Assembly: GCF_002835805.1 (NCBI RefSeq)
Contig: NZ_PISE01000022.1
Coordinates: 124,001-188,000 of the forward strand
DNA: 64,000 bases
Source: Niallia nealsonii
GTDB lineage: Bacteria; Bacillota; Bacilli; Bacillales; Cytobacillaceae
Direction: 5' to 3'
In this document: positions 47,114 to 57,302 of the stretch, piece after piece
Layout of the letters: each line of letters begins with the position of its first letter
Position numbering within the stretch: position 1 is the first letter of the stretch
The notes under the pieces: model-generated
Database searches by the model: none
What the model saw: the letters and a program-made list of their open reading frames with translations, nothing else
What the model was told of the DNA's origin: nothing
Program-made: the position numbers and the translations under genes

Positions 47114-48577
47114 TTGGTAGGGGAAATAAAACATGAGTGGTTTTCAAACGTTCGGGCAGACGTACTTTCTGGCATTGTAGTAGCTTTAGCGTTAATTCCA
47201 GAAGCAATTGCTTTTTCCATTATTGCAGGTGTAGATCCAATGGTTGGATTATATGCATCTTTTTGTATAGCAGTGATTATTGCCTTTGTAGGTGGTCGTC
47301 CAGGTATGATTTCAGCAGCAACTGGCGCAATGGCTTTATTAATGGTTCCTTTAGTAAAGGAATATGGTTTAAATTATCTTTTGGCTGCAACCATTTTAAC
47401 AGGAATAATTCAAGTAATATTTGGTGTGTTTAAAATAGCAAAATTAATGAAATTTATTCCAAGAGCTGTCATGATTGGATTTGTCAATTCATTAGCCATT
47501 CTTATTTTTATGGCTCAAGTACCCCATTTTTGGGGAGTTTCTTCTTTGACGTATCTTTTTGTAGGGGTAACATTACTCATTGTTTATCTAGTACCTAGAT
47601 TTATTAAATCTGTTCCTGCACCGTTAATTGCAATTGTTCTACTAACTATTATTTCTATCTATACAGGTGCTGATTTGCGAACAGTAGGAGATTTGGGTTC
47701 TATTACACAAACTTTACCTTCTTTTTTTATTCCTGATGTACCTTTTTCTTTTGAAACATTAAAAATTATTTTTCCTTATTCCATTGCTTTAGCTATTGTC
47801 GGGTTATTGGAATCATTATTAACATCTTCTATTGTAGATGATATGACAGGGACAGACAGCGATAAAAATAAAGAATCTAGAGGACAAGGAATAGCGAATA
47901 TTATTAATGGTTTTTTTGGCGGAATGGCAGGTTGTGCAATGATTGGACAATCGGTAATCAATGTGAAGTCAGGAGGACGCGGGAGACTTTCTACACTAAC
48001 GGCTGGTCTTTTTCTGATGTTTTTAATTATCGTTTTAGGAGATTTAGTTGTACAAATTCCAATGCCTGTTCTAGCAGGTATTATGATTATGGTGTGTATT
48101 GGAACATTTGATTGGTCTTCATTTCAATACTTGGTGAAAGCCCCAAAAGGTGATGCACTGGTAATGCTTGTGACTGTCATTATTGTAGTGGCCACACATG
48201 ATTTATCAAAGGGAGTAATAGCAGGCGTTATTTTAAGTGCTGTATTTTTTGTTTCTAAAATCTCAACGATAAAAGTAAAAGAACAACAAAAAAATTCCAG
48301 CATTTTCTTTGAAGTAGAAGGACAACTGTTTTTTGCATCTGTGGAAGGTTTTGTAGAAACCTTTGATTTTACAGTTCAATCTAAGGAAATCGTAATTGAC
48401 TTTGCGAATGCGCATATTTGGGATGATTCAGCAGTAGGAGCTATCGATAAAGTAGTGTTAAAATACCGTGAAAATAATAATAATGTAACGATTAAAGGGT
48501 TAAATTCTTCTAGTAAAAGGCTAGTGGATAAATTAGCTATATATAAACAGTCGAATCCAAAACTATCTGCACATTAA
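47114..48577 (+). CDS. SulP family anion transporter with STAS domain
   Basis: A 487-residue membrane protein with about ten to twelve hydrophobic segments. [33 protein letters not shown] (split) is the N-terminal SulP signature, and [28 protein letters not shown] is the second conserved block. From about residue 390 there is a STAS domain ([20 protein letters not shown]). SulP proteins transport sulfate, bicarbonate or other anions; the substrate is not evident here. The start is TTG 47114 after GGGGTGAAC. A stress-protein gene follows 23 bp later. Confidence 0.9.
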   Translation: MVGEIKHEWFSNVRADVLSGIVVALALIPEAIAFSIIAGVDPMVGLYASFCIAVIIAFVGGRPGMISAATGAMALLMVPLVKEYGLNYLLAATILTGIIQVIFGVFKIAKLMKFIPRAVMIGFVNSLAILIFMAQVPHFWGVSSLTYLFVGVTLLIVYLVPRFIKSVPAPLIAIVLLTIISIYTGADLRTVGDLGSITQTLPSFFIPDVPFSFETLKIIFPYSIALAIVGLLESLLTSSIVDDMTGTDSDKNKESRGQGIANIINGFFGGMAGCAMIGQSVINVKSGGRGRLSTLTAGLFLMFLIIVLGDLVVQIPMPVLAGIMIMVCIGTFDWSSFQYLVKAPKGDALVMLVTVIIVVATHDLSKGVIAGVILSAVFFVSKISTIKVKEQQKNSSIFFEVEGQLFFASVEGFVETFDFTVQSKEIVIDFANAHIWDDSAVGAIDKVVLKYRENNNNVTIKGLNSSSKRLVDKLAIYKQSNPKLSAH

Positions 48578-48600
48578 TCTGATTATTGGGAGTATAGCTG

Positions 48601-49020
48601 ATGTATAAAACGATCTTATTAGCCGTAGATGGCTCGGAACATTCATTAAGAGCAGCAAAAGAAGCGGTTGGAATTGCAAGTCTGATAAATGAATGTACAA
48701 TAGAGGTAGTATATGTTGTTGACTTCTCCAAAACCAAGAATCAGGTTCTTCATGCTATGAGCAAAGAAGAGTTAGAGCAATCAAGAAGGACAAAATTATT
48801 GCCGATAGAAAAACAAATCAGAGCAAATAATGTTTCTTACAGAATCACATTTCTTAGAGGGGAACCAGGCCCTGTAATTGTGGATTATGCAAATAAAGAA
48901 TCGTTTGATTTAGTGATAATAGGCAGCCGCGGATTAAATGCCCTGCAGGAAATGGTGTTAGGAAGCGTAAGTCATAAAGTAGTTAAAAGAGTAAAATGTC
49001 CAGTTTTAATTGTGAAATAA
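48601..49020 (+). CDS. Universal stress protein (UspA family)
   Basis: A 139-residue UspA protein: ILLAVDGSEHSLRAAKEAV at the N-terminus and the ATP-binding G-x(2)-G-x(9)-G-S/T motif in IIGSRGLNALQEMVLGSVSHKVVKRVKCPVLIV (split, about residues 108-140). It lies 23 bp after the SulP gene in the same direction. This pairing of an anion transporter with a stress protein is common in Bacillus, and such a Usp may sense ATP and act on the transporter, but that is inference. Confidence 0.9.
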   Translation: MYKTILLAVDGSEHSLRAAKEAVGIASLINECTIEVVYVVDFSKTKNQVLHAMSKEELEQSRRTKLLPIEKQIRANNVSYRITFLRGEPGPVIVDYANKESFDLVIIGSRGLNALQEMVLGSVSHKVVKRVKCPVLIVK

Positions 49021-49023
49021 ATG

Positions 49024-49066
49024 AAAAAAGTGCAGAAAAGTCTCTTAGAGATTTTCTGCACTTTTT
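49024..49066. terminator. Bidirectional terminator between usp and yumC
   Basis: AAAAAAGTGCAGAAAA pairs with TTTTCTGCACTTTTTT, enclosing CTCTTAGAG. It lies between convergent genes and is flanked by A and T tracts. Confidence 0.88.
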
Positions 49067-49078
49067 TAGGTCAATGGC

Positions 49079-50074
49079 TTATTTAAACATAGACGTGCTA
49101 TGAAGTGGCTGCACCCGCGCTTTTGGATCTAAATATGCTTTTGCGTTATTAACAGAAGTTGGAGCCTCTCCAAAACCTGATGCAATTAATTTAACTTTTC
49201 CATCATATGTGCAAATATCGCCAGCTGCATAAATCCCTGGGATATTTGTTTCCATTTTGCTGTTGACCACAATGGAGTTCTTTTGAATTTCTAAGCCCCA
49301 TTCTTTAATAGGACCAAGTGAAGATACAAAACCATAGTTAACGACAACTGCATCTACATCGATTACTTCTTTCTCCTGTGTTGTTACATTTTCAAGGACA
49401 ACTTGCTTAATGCCATCTTCATCACCAATTAATTCAGAAGGAACAAATGGTGTTTTAATCATTACTTTTGAGTTCATTAAATTTTCTACACTATGTTCAT
49501 GTGCACGAAATTTATCTCTGCGATGAGCTAGGTAGACCGTATCTGCTATAGGTTCAAGCATCATTGCCCAGTCTACTGCAGAATCTCCTCCACCAAATAC
49601 CATCACTTTTTTCCCTGCAAATTGATTTAAATCATTAATAAAATAATGCAGGTTTTTTCCTTCATATTCTTTAGCCTGTTCCAGCTCTAATCTACGAGGC
49701 TGGAATGCCCCATTTCCAGCAGTGATAATAATGGTTTTTGAAAAGTGAACTTCTTTGTCTGTTGTTAACTTAAATATTCCATCGGCTTGTTTTTTAACAG
49801 TTTGCACGGCTTGCTCCAGAACAATATTTTGTTCAAACTTAGACATTTGTTCTGTTAAGTTATCTACTAATTCTTGTGCGCGGACTTTTGGAAAACCTGC
49901 AATATCATATATATATTTTTCAGGATAAAGAGCAGTTAGCTGACCGCCTAAGTGTGGAAGGCTCTCAATTACTTTTACAGTAGCTTGTCTCATTCCACCA
50001 TAAAAAGCAGTGAACATGCCAACAGGTCCTCCACCAATTATCGTTATATCATAAATTGTTTGATCTTCTTTCAA
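49079..50074 (-). CDS. yumC: Ferredoxin-NADP reductase YumC
   Basis: A 331-residue thioredoxin-reductase-like flavoprotein. [17 protein letters not shown] binds [21 protein letters not shown] (about residues 155-172) binds NADP, and [26 protein letters not shown] is the second FAD motif. The redox CxxC of thioredoxin reductase is missing, as expected for this type, which passes electrons from NADPH to ferredoxin or flavodoxin. AGGAGGC lies upstream of the ATG. Confidence 0.93.
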   Translation of the reverse strand: MKEDQTIYDITIIGGGPVGMFTAFYGGMRQATVKVIESLPHLGGQLTALYPEKYIYDIAGFPKVRAQELVDNLTEQMSKFEQNIVLEQAVQTVKKQADGIFKLTTDKEVHFSKTIIITAGNGAFQPRRLELEQAKEYEGKNLHYFINDLNQFAGKKVMVFGGGDSAVDWAMMLEPIADTVYLAHRRDKFRAHEHSVENLMNSKVMIKTPFVPSELIGDEDGIKQVVLENVTTQEKEVIDVDAVVVNYGFVSSLGPIKEWGLEIQKNSIVVNSKMETNIPGIYAAGDICTYDGKVKLIASGFGEAPTSVNNAKAYLDPKARVQPLHSTSMFK

Positions 50075-50376
50075 TGCGTATAAGCCTCCTCAAATAGATA
50101 AATTGCTTTTTTTTATCATATCATAGTCAACCATATTAGACACTTGCAAAATAACTTGTTTTATTGAGAACAGCAGCAAAAATTGAGGATAAAAAGGTTA
50201 TTTTAGCCTCTTTAACGAATGTTAATAAAACTAGCATACTGTTAATTTTTAGTATTTTGTTTTTAAGTAGAAAATACATTTGTTAATATTTTCTAGTTTG
50301 TTATTTTGTTTTTCTAGATTGTTTTTGCATATTTTTTTAAGAATAGGAAATGAATAGAATTGGGAGGAGTGAAAGA

Positions 50377-51081
50377 ATGATCTTTAGAAAAAAAATAATG
50401 ATAAGGATAGGAATGCTTCTATTATTTATTCTTGCATTACTAACAACCTTTCAAGCTATTTCGGGTGTTGAAGCAAGTTCCTATTCTAGCAAGGATAACC
50501 AAAATAAAATAGAGAGTATAAAAGAAACTAGTTTTCATCATAAATTAAAAGAACTAGATGTCTCTTTGAAAAGTTTAAAAAGATTACAAGCGGAAAAAAC
50601 ACAAATTTCCTCTAGTAAGGAAGTATTGGGAGAAAAGCCGTTATTGGAAAATAGAGACTGGTCAGCTTATCCGAAAAAAAGAGTTGTCGCAACAGGTTAT
50701 ACAGCAGGTTATGAATCTACAGGAAAAACACCTAATGATCCACTATTTGGCATTACTTATTCTGGTGTAAAAGTAAAAAGAGATTTATATAGCACAATTG
50801 CAGCTGATCCAAATGTTTTTCCGATAGGTACGATTTTGTTTATTCCTGACTATGGTTTTGGTGTGGTAGCAGATACAGGCTCAGCGATACAGGGAAATAA
50901 ATTGGATTTATACTATAAAACAGTAGATGATGTTTATAAAAAGTGGGGAAAAAAAACATTAGATGTGTATATAGTTGAAAAGGGCGATGGGAAACTGACA
51001 GAAGCAATGCTGAAAAAAATGAATGAAAAAAAATCTATGCAAGTTTTTCGTCAACAATATACGAATTCTGAAAGTAGATAA
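50377..51081 (+). CDS. yuiC: 3D domain protein YuiC
   Basis: A 234-residue exported protein: a signal peptide or anchor ([21 protein letters not shown], split) at the N-terminus, a helical linker, and a C-terminal 3D domain with the three aspartates in [21 protein letters not shown] and LDLYYKT. YuiC of B. subtilis is an Sps-type lytic transglycosylase that cuts peptidoglycan in a resuscitation-promoting-like way. I start at ATG 50377, since GGGAGGAG lies just upstream. Confidence 0.88.
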   Translation: MIFRKKIMIRIGMLLLFILALLTTFQAISGVEASSYSSKDNQNKIESIKETSFHHKLKELDVSLKSLKRLQAEKTQISSSKEVLGEKPLLENRDWSAYPKKRVVATGYTAGYESTGKTPNDPLFGITYSGVKVKRDLYSTIAADPNVFPIGTILFIPDYGFGVVADTGSAIQGNKLDLYYKTVDDVYKKWGKKTLDVYIVEKGDGKLTEAMLKKMNEKKSMQVFRQQYTNSESR

Positions 51082-51108
51082 TAACTTGCAGGCTGTTAAA
51101 TACATATT

Positions 51109-51141
51109 AAAAAAGGATAGAAAAAGTTCTATCCTTTTTTT
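51109..51141 (+). terminator. Terminator of yuiC
   Basis: AAAAAGGATAGAA pairs with TTCTATCCTTTTT, followed by more T. It is about 30 bp after the stop. Confidence 0.85.
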
Positions 51142-51183
51142 ATTTGAGAATAAGCCAGTTATTCCTTAGGTTAAATTCTTCAA

Positions 51184-51660
51184 TCATTTTAAAAGAGTAT
51201 CAAGAATAAGTGTTAAAGCAATCCCAGTTAACCCGCCAAAAAATACTTCAATAGGTTTATGTCCAAGCAATTCCTTTAATTCTTTTCTTTTTTGCTGTTC
51301 GGGTTTATTTTGCCAACCTTTTGCATCGGATAGGAATTTATTAAAGTCAGCAACTAGCTGATTAAGTACGATAGCTTGTTCACCAGCCTGTCTTCTAACA
51401 CCTGTTGCATCAAACATTGTAATAATAGCAAATATAGCTGCAACAGCAAATAAAGGGGAACCTATGCCATTTTCAAGAGCTACACCAGTAGATAATGCTG
51501 TTACAGCGGCTGAATGAGAGCTTGGCATTCCACCTGTACTAGTAAGAAGTTTCCAATCTATTTTTTTTGTGATAAAAAACGTAATGGGCACTTTAATGAA
51601 TTGAGCAAAAAAGATTGCTGCAAGACTGGCGATTAAAGGGAAATTATAAAGTAAATCCAA
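51184..51660 (-). CDS. yuiD: Divergent PAP2 (DUF212) membrane protein YuiD
   Basis: A 158-residue membrane protein with about four hydrophobic segments. The family motifs STGGMPSSHSAAVTALSTGVALENG (split) and ITMFDATGVRRQAGEQA are a diverged form of acid phosphatase/PAP2 sites, and LKELLGHKPIEVFFGG is also typical. The physiological substrate is unknown. I start at TTG 51660, since GGAGGTG lies 7 nt upstream; the frame's earlier GTG at 51675 overlaps that site. Confidence 0.88.
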   Translation of the reverse strand: MDLLYNFPLIASLAAIFFAQFIKVPITFFITKKIDWKLLTSTGGMPSSHSAAVTALSTGVALENGIGSPLFAVAAIFAIITMFDATGVRRQAGEQAIVLNQLVADFNKFLSDAKGWQNKPEQQKRKELKELLGHKPIEVFFGGLTGIALTLILDTLLK

Positions 51661-51773
51661 AAAAATCACCTCCACTTTCTATAAAATATGTATTGCTATA
51701 TTCTTACCCTAATAAAGGAGAAAGTAATATTACTGACATAGAATAAACTTTTAGATAAAATGAAAAAAGAAAA

Positions 51774-51966
51774 GGCTGTTTTCGTAAACTTTGTTGCTTT
51801 TAAAGAAGTAGGTTGATTTCCGTTCCAGGATGTTCGCTTTCCGTGTGGCTCCCCCGTCCGGCTAATCCCACAGGAGTCTCGCACCTTTCACTTCAATCAA
51901 CCTATTTTAACCATGGATTTATTCATGGAAACTATCCGGAAAATAACAATCTTTTAGAAAACAGCC
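51774..51966. repeat. MITE-like dispersed repeat, copy 3 (internally deleted)
   Basis: This copy starts GGCTGTTTTC and ends GAAAACAGCC, exact inverted termini as in copy 1, but is only 193 bp. About 40 bp of the palindromic core (the GGGCGGGCGG and following part) are missing: CCGTGTGGCTCCCCC is joined to CGTCCGGCTAATCCC. It lies between the divergent yuiD and pepA genes, within about 250 bp of pepA. Confidence 0.8.
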
Positions 51967-52219
51967 AAAGAAAATAAAGATTGAACAACTTAGTGAATTT
52001 ACATTGGAATTTGGCGGCAAGATATTCGCTGATTAAAGTTTTATTTATTATAACATAATAAATAAAAACTCCCATAGCAGCAGTTTTGTTCATTAAAAAG
52101 AGTGAGAAATCATTTTTTATTTCATTTTAAAAAGATTTATTTAGCAAAAAAAATAATTAGTTATTCGAAATTTATTTTATTTTAGTATAATAAATATAGA
52201 AAGAATGGAGGGAATCATT

Positions 52220-53725
52220 ATGTTTACATATAAAAACGAATGGAATTTCACTAATCATCATGAAAGCATCATAATTGGACTATTCGAGAAGTCAAGCAAA
52301 TTAGAAGGACAACTGGCCGAGTTAGATAAATTCTTTGAGGGAGAGTTAACCAATTTAATTAAGGAAAATGATATTTCAGCAAAGAAAAAAAGGGTAGCTG
52401 CTATTCATACCTTTGGAAAAATTGGGTCAAAACGGATTATCTTTATTGGACTGGGAAAAGAAAAAGATTTGAACTTTCATGAATTAAAGGAATTGTTTGG
52501 GGCAGCATTCAAAAAAATTAACAAAGAAAAATGGATTGAAACCTCTTTATTGGCTGATTCTTTTACTACAGATAAATTAGATGCATTAGATGTTTCTCAT
52601 GCGCTCAGTGAGGCATTTTCACTTGCAACGTATGAATTTAAAGGCTATAAACAAAAATCAAACGAACCAGAAAAAACTATAGAAGAGATAACAGTTTACA
52701 GTCATGCTGATCAAGTAGAAATAGAAGCAGCATTGCATATTGGCTATGTATACGGAAAAGCGACAAATTCTGCTCGTGACTTAGTGAATTTACCGGGAAA
52801 TATGCTTAAAGCTAGTGATTTGGCAGAGTATGCACGAGAACTTGCAGTAAAATACCATTTTGAAATAGAAGTTTTAGAAAAAGAAGATATGCTAAAGCTT
52901 GGTATGGGAGCATTATTAGCAGTAAACCAGGGATCAGTGGAGCCGCCTAAAATGATTGTTCTTAAATATCAGGGAAAAGAAGCATGGAAGGATGTTATTG
53001 GGTTAGTAGGAAAAGGCATAACATTCGATACAGGCGGTTATTCGATTAAACCAAAAACAGGTATTGTTGGCATGAAAACAGATATGGGTGGTGCAGCAGC
53101 TGTTTTAGGCGCAATGGAAATCATAGGAGAATTAAAGCCAGAACAAAATGTGGTCGCTGTTATTCCATCAACAGATAATATGATTAGTGGAGCTGCTTTT
53201 AAACCAGATGATGTGATTACATCGATGAGCGGCAAAACGATTGAGGTATTAAATACAGATGCGGAAGGGCGATTGGTTTTAGCAGATGCCATTACCTATG
53301 CAAAACATCATGGAGCAGATTATTTAGTAGATGTTGCTACATTAACAGGTGGGGTCATAGTAGCGTTAGGGATGGAAACAACAGGTGGAATGACAAATGA
53401 TGAAGCATTATTTGAGCAAGTGTTAGAGGCAAGCTATGAAGCTGGCGAACAACTTTGGAGGTTGCCAATTTTTGACTGTCATAAAGAGAAAGTTCGAAGC
53501 AGTCCTATCGCTGATTTAAATAATTCACCAACAAGAGATGGTCACGCAATCATGGGTGGAGCATTTATTGGGGAATTTGCAGAAAATACGCCATGGGTTC
53601 ATTTGGATATCGCGGGAACTTCTACAACAAATAGCAGCTATAATTTAGGATCTGCAGGTGCAACGGGTGCTATGACGCGAACACTTGCGTTGTTAGTGGA
53701 AAGATTCGAAGCAAAAGGTAAATAA
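52220..53725 (+). CDS. pepA: Leucyl aminopeptidase (M17)
   Basis: A 501-residue M17 aminopeptidase. The metal and active-site motifs are [16 protein letters not shown] (about residues 262-277, with Thr where Ser is common), [13 protein letters not shown], and [13 protein letters not shown] (about residues 345-357), with the N-terminal macro-like domain before them. It removes N-terminal residues from peptides in the cytoplasm. I start at ATG 52220 with GGAGGG upstream; the in-frame ATG at 52205 lies on that site. A strong terminator follows. Confidence 0.95.
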   Translation: MFTYKNEWNFTNHHESIIIGLFEKSSKLEGQLAELDKFFEGELTNLIKENDISAKKKRVAAIHTFGKIGSKRIIFIGLGKEKDLNFHELKELFGAAFKKINKEKWIETSLLADSFTTDKLDALDVSHALSEAFSLATYEFKGYKQKSNEPEKTIEEITVYSHADQVEIEAALHIGYVYGKATNSARDLVNLPGNMLKASDLAEYARELAVKYHFEIEVLEKEDMLKLGMGALLAVNQGSVEPPKMIVLKYQGKEAWKDVIGLVGKGITFDTGGYSIKPKTGIVGMKTDMGGAAAVLGAMEIIGELKPEQNVVAVIPSTDNMISGAAFKPDDVITSMSGKTIEVLNTDAEGRLVLADAITYAKHHGADYLVDVATLTGGVIVALGMETTGGMTNDEALFEQVLEASYEAGEQLWRLPIFDCHKEKVRSSPIADLNNSPTRDGHAIMGGAFIGEFAENTPWVHLDIAGTSTTNSSYNLGSAGATGAMTRTLALLVERFEAKGK

Positions 53726-53730
53726 TAAGA

Positions 53731-53778
53731 GAAAAGGGACTGTTATAGTCAGACATTTGACTAACAGTTCCCTTTTTT
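53731..53778 (+). terminator. Terminator of pepA
   Basis: AAAAGGGACTGTTA (53732-53745) pairs with TAACAGTTCCCTTTT (53762-53776), with one bulge, followed by T. Confidence 0.88.
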
Positions 53779-53861
53779 AGTTTTTTTGCTATTGCTGTGT
53801 TAAAAAATAGATTTTTTATACATTAGTATAGTGGGAGTGGTATCTTAACTAGTTAGCTGCA

Positions 53862-54881
53862 TCAAATAAGGGTAGTATGGTTTATTAACCACTCTTCCAT
53901 TGGATAGGGCATCGTTCCTTTGGCAACTAAGGATGCGTGTCCTCCTTCAAACAAAGTAAATGTTTTATCCTTGCTTGCTACTAGGTCCATAATAGGTTCA
54001 CATAAACTGCTTGGAACAAGGGGATCGCTTTTAGTGGAGAAAACGAGTAAGTTGCAGTGGATATTTTGAAAGTCAACTGGTTGATTATCGATCACTAATC
54101 CCCCTTCTACAATTTTATTATCACGAATAAGATCATTCATAATTTGCTTAAATGATTCTTTAGATAATGGGATATGATCAATGGTCCATTTATTCATGCG
54201 CGTCCATTTTTCACGATAACTAGGATTATTAGCTTGATTTAATAATGCTAAATAATGACTATAGGCAACAGGAGAAACCAGTAATCTTGTTCCATATTTA
54301 ATAGAACTCGGTGGAATCATCCCCATTTTATCGACTAAGTCATCGATGTAAATATCGCCATTGCGAAGAGCTTCTAACCAATTACCGTAAACAGGAAACG
54401 TAGAGAAATCAATTGGAGATACAGCGAGAATTAAGTTTTTCATTTTTTGTTTTGTTATCGCAGCAAAAATAGTCGCTAGTGTTCCGCCAAGACAAAATCC
54501 AATAACAGTCATTTCGTCCGTTCCGGCATGTCTGATTGCTCGTTTGTAGCCTTTTTCAATATACTTTGTAAGATAATCATCAATCGTAATATTACGATCT
54601 TCGAAACCAGGTATGCCAAAATCGATTAAATAGGTATCATAACCAGCTTGAGTAAATGCTTCAATGAGACTAATAGAGGGTGCTAAATCAAGAATATAGG
54701 CTTTGTTGACTAAAGAATAGATGAGAAAAATAGGTTCTTTGTATCTTCTGTTTGGAGATGGATAATACCATAAAGTGGCTTTGTTTTTTTTCCAAATAGG
54801 ATATTTCTCAGAAAGGCCGACTTCAGGATCTAAAGAGTAGGATATTGTTTCGATAAAGGATGACAATTTACCATTATTCAT
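53862..54881 (-). CDS. phaC: PhaC-like polyhydroxyalkanoate synthase (class IV type)
   Basis: A 339-residue alpha/beta hydrolase-fold synthase that polymerises hydroxyacyl-CoA. The lipase-like box is GFCLGGT (catalytic Cys about residue 144), the Asp is in FSTKSDPLVP and the His in EGGHASLVA. DPEVGLSEKYPIWKKNKATLW and IYSLVNKAYILDLAPS are also PhaC-like. It is shorter than the roughly 360 residues of B. megaterium PhaC, mainly at the N-terminus. It begins 1 bp after the PhaR-like gene, on the minus strand, so both are co-translated. Confidence 0.88.
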   Translation of the reverse strand: MNNGKLSSFIETISYSLDPEVGLSEKYPIWKKNKATLWYYPSPNRRYKEPIFLIYSLVNKAYILDLAPSISLIEAFTQAGYDTYLIDFGIPGFEDRNITIDDYLTKYIEKGYKRAIRHAGTDEMTVIGFCLGGTLATIFAAITKQKMKNLILAVSPIDFSTFPVYGNWLEALRNGDIYIDDLVDKMGMIPPSSIKYGTRLLVSPVAYSHYLALLNQANNPSYREKWTRMNKWTIDHIPLSKESFKQIMNDLIRDNKIVEGGLVIDNQPVDFQNIHCNLLVFSTKSDPLVPSSLCEPIMDLVASKDKTFTLFEGGHASLVAKGTMPYPMEEWLINHTTLI

Positions 54882-54882
54882 A

Positions 54883-55374
54883 TTACTGCTCCTTATTGGA
54901 GGAGTCGATTGAATTTTGAAGTTTTACTAATCTCTTTTTTTGTTTGGAGACTTTTTGTTTCACTTCGTGCATCTCCTGTTGAAGTGCTGACATGACTTCT
55001 TCTTGTGTAGAGGCATTTGTAGCAGTATCTTTTGGAACAATAGCTAGTTCTTCTAAAAGTTCCTTTATTTCTTGGATTTTCACCTGTAAATCATAAATTT
55101 GTTCATCTAAATCATCAATTTTTTCTTCTGACTGAAGGATTAGCTGAGTAGCATTCGATAAATCCGTTTTTGTTGGGAGGTTGATGACAGCAGCTGTTCT
55201 TTCTACATAATTTTGTACTTTTTCAATTTTTTTTGTTAGAGTACCAGTATGATCTTTCACTAAATGAATGGCTGAAGTACTATTTAATTGTTGTTGAATA
55301 AAGTCATTAATTCTAAATTGCAGCAAACCTCCTCCTTTTTTTAATATTTCATAAAAATCAAGTGTAACATTCAT
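54883..55374 (-). CDS. phaR: PhaR-like subunit of PHA synthase
   Basis: A 163-residue, mostly helical protein. VERTAAVINLPTKTDLSNATQL (split) matches the region of PhaR and phasins in which NLPTK(E/T)D is followed by a helix, and EEKIDDLDEQIYDLQVKIQEIKELLEEL plus a lysine-rich C-terminal coiled coil follow. In class IV synthases PhaR is the obligatory partner of PhaC. Position next to phaC supports this. AAAGGATGG lies upstream. Confidence 0.75.
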   Translation of the reverse strand: MNVTLDFYEILKKGGGLLQFRINDFIQQQLNSTSAIHLVKDHTGTLTKKIEKVQNYVERTAAVINLPTKTDLSNATQLILQSEEKIDDLDEQIYDLQVKIQEIKELLEELAIVPKDTATNASTQEEVMSALQQEMHEVKQKVSKQKKRLVKLQNSIDSSNKEQ

Positions 55375-55402
55375 ATATTTTCCATCCTTTCTTTTTTTTA
55401 TG

Positions 55403-56170
55403 TTAAAGCATAGAGGATAAGCCGCCGTCTACTGCAATAATTTGGCCTGTTATATAATCGGAAGCCTGACTAGATAAAAGCAAAGCAATTCCTTTTAAAT
55501 CTTCTTCTGCTCCTAATCGGCCTGCTGGAATTTTGGCAAGAATTTGTTTTTTATGCTGTTCGAAAACAGAGGTGATTTTTGTTGGGAAAAATCCAGGTGC
55601 AATCGCATTTACTTGAATATTATATGGAGCAAGTTTAACGGATAACTCCTTGGTTAATGTAATGATTGCTCCTTTGCTTGTATTGTAGCTGATTGCATCG
55701 AGAAAGCTTGGATGAGTTCCGGAAAAGGCAGTAACAGAAGAAATATTGATTATTTTTCCCTTTTTTTGTTCTGCCATTTTTTTTGCTGCTGCCTGGGAAA
55801 ATAGAAAGGTACCTTTTAGATTTATATCCATGACTTTGTCCCATTTATCTTCTGGGTAATCTAATATGGGAGCCATCCAAGAAGTTCCGCTGTTATTAAT
55901 AAGGATATCGATAGAGCCGAATTTTTTTATTGTCGTTTGAATGACATGGTTTATATCTTCTTGTTTAGCAATATCACAAGGAATGGCTATTGCTTGGATG
56001 CCTTTTTGTTTTAGTTCTTCCACCGTTTGCAGACAATTTTCGATTTTTCTAGAGCATATCACTATATTGGCGCCAGATTCACCAAGAGCTATAGCCATTT
56101 GCTTGCCTAGACCTACTCCCCCACCTGTAATAATGGCTACTTTATTTGTAAGAGCAAAATAATTATTCAT
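55403..56170 (-). CDS. Short-chain dehydrogenase/reductase, PhaB-like
   Basis: A 255-residue SDR: TGGGVGLGKQMAIAL is the cofactor-binding motif, NNSGTSW marks the conserved Asn-Ser region, and the active site is the Ser in NISSVTAFSG with YNTSKGA (Tyr-x-x-x-Lys). By neighbourhood it would reduce acetoacetyl-CoA to 3-hydroxybutyryl-CoA for PhaC, but the SDR family is broad and this is not proved. I start at ATG 56170 after GGAGGTTG; the longer frame from 56221 has no site. It is the first gene of the operon SDR-phaR-phaC. Confidence 0.8.
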   Translation of the reverse strand: MNNYFALTNKVAIITGGGVGLGKQMAIALGESGANIVICSRKIENCLQTVEELKQKGIQAIAIPCDIAKQEDINHVIQTTIKKFGSIDILINNSGTSWMAPILDYPEDKWDKVMDINLKGTFLFSQAAAKKMAEQKKGKIINISSVTAFSGTHPSFLDAISYNTSKGAIITLTKELSVKLAPYNIQVNAIAPGFFPTKITSVFEQHKKQILAKIPAGRLGAEEDLKGIALLLSSQASDYITGQIIAVDGGLSSML

Positions 56171-56423
56171 GAAATTTACAACCTCCTTTTTCGTTCTATA
56201 TTTCCTTATTAGTATAAACAAGCATCACAAGAAGGGTGAATAAATTAATCAGTTAGCCCTTGTCCATATTGATTTTTTAAGAGTACGGAGAAACGAAGGA
56301 AGCTTATCATCAGAGTATTGTGGCAAAGGACCAATTAGTCAGGAGGAAAGCCCAGTCCAAAAAAAGGGCGTATGCATATGATAGATTGGGGATAAAAAAC
56401 GAAGAGAGTGGAGGTAATTGCTG

Positions 56424-56603
56424 ATGATGTATGGATACAGAAATCCTTATCAAGATTCAAGAATTTGGCTTGGAGCACCATTATTAGGCGGATTAGTAGG
56501 TGGTTTAGTAGGTGGAGCGATAGCGAGACCAAGACCTTATATATATGGACCAATTCCGTATGGTCCAGTTCCATATCCGTACGGTCCATATCCTTACTAT
56601 TAA
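56424..56603 (+). CDS. Gly/Pro/Tyr-rich small protein
   Basis: A 59-residue protein with two parts: a hydrophobic, glycine-rich segment (LGAPLLGGLVGGLVGGAIA, about residues 16-34), which may sit in the membrane, and a tail of YGP/PYPY repeats (YGPIPYGPVPYPYGPYPYY). Similar small proteins of Bacilli are found in spore coats or membranes, but I cannot name this one. GAGG lies 9 nt before ATG 56424. A hairpin follows at 56713-56750. Confidence 0.6.
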   Translation: MMYGYRNPYQDSRIWLGAPLLGGLVGGLVGGAIARPRPYIYGPIPYGPVPYPYGPYPYY

Positions 56604-56712
56604 TAAGGATATATTAAAGCTCATTGTTGATTTTGACACTTTATTGATTGGCGAAAACGCCTCTCGCTGCAATCAAAGGGTAAGTTTAACAGAGCCTTTA
56701 ATAAAAGAAAAA

Positions 56713-56750
56713 GAACAAACAAAAGCAAATAAATTTGCTTTTGTTTGTTC
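56713..56750. terminator. Long perfect hairpin between two small genes
   Basis: GAACAAACAAAAGCAAA (56713-56729) pairs exactly with TTTGCTTTTGTTTGTTC (56734-56750), a 17-bp stem with a 4-nt loop. It sits 4 bp from the end of the convergent gene at 56754, and its T-rich right arm suits termination. Confidence 0.8.
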
Positions 56751-56753
56751 CAA

Positions 56754-57134
56754 TTATCTCCATTTTAATTGAACGGAAACAAAACAACAATGGGGAGGCT
56801 GGTTTTTATGGTCAAAATTAAAAGTAATTCCATCTGGATTATATGATATTTTTGGCATTGTTTTTGTTCCGAGAGACTGGACAAGTTTTTCTACCGTTTG
56901 AGTTTTAGAAGCTTGAGCTGCACTCATGATTTGCTTTGATAATGCTTGTGATTGGATAATTTTTGACAACAAAGCTTCTGCATCTTTTAGTAATAATAAT
57001 GAGTCTTTAGCTGATGCTATCCATTGATTAGGATTGACTTCAGGAAATTCCCGGAAGAAAAGCGGATAATGTAGATGAGGATGGTAAATAACAGCAGGGT
57101 GCCAAATATAAAAGAACGTAGATCTATGATGCAT
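56754..57134 (-). CDS. Conserved Bacillus-type hypothetical protein
   Basis: A 126-residue protein with an N-terminus rich in His, Tyr and Pro (HHRSTFFYIWHPAVIYHPH), a helical middle (FPEVNPNQWIASAKDSLLLLKDAEALL, split), and a C-terminus ending in QPPHCCFVSVQLKWR with adjacent cysteines. I think this layout recurs in spore formers, but I cannot give a name or function. I start at ATG 57134, 8 nt after AAAGGG, rather than the GTG at 57143. Confidence 0.6.
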   Translation of the reverse strand: MHHRSTFFYIWHPAVIYHPHLHYPLFFREFPEVNPNQWIASAKDSLLLLKDAEALLSKIIQSQALSKQIMSAAQASKTQTVEKLVQSLGTKTMPKISYNPDGITFNFDHKNQPPHCCFVSVQLKWR

Positions 57135-57302
57135 AAAACCCACCCTTTCATTAAACAGGTACCTATTTTCTACCCCATTTTATTCAGCCAAATGAAAAAA
57201 TATGATGAAAAAGGAGATGGGGTTTTTATGAAATGGAGAAGGAAAGGAGAAAAAGTACTATTTGTATAGGGAAAGGAGCAGATGCACTCCTTGCCCCACT
57301 TA

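Noticed and set aside
57228-57269. 13-codon ORF with a strong ribosome site
   Set aside because: The AAGGAG site is good, but the frame is too short to support as a gene without expression data.
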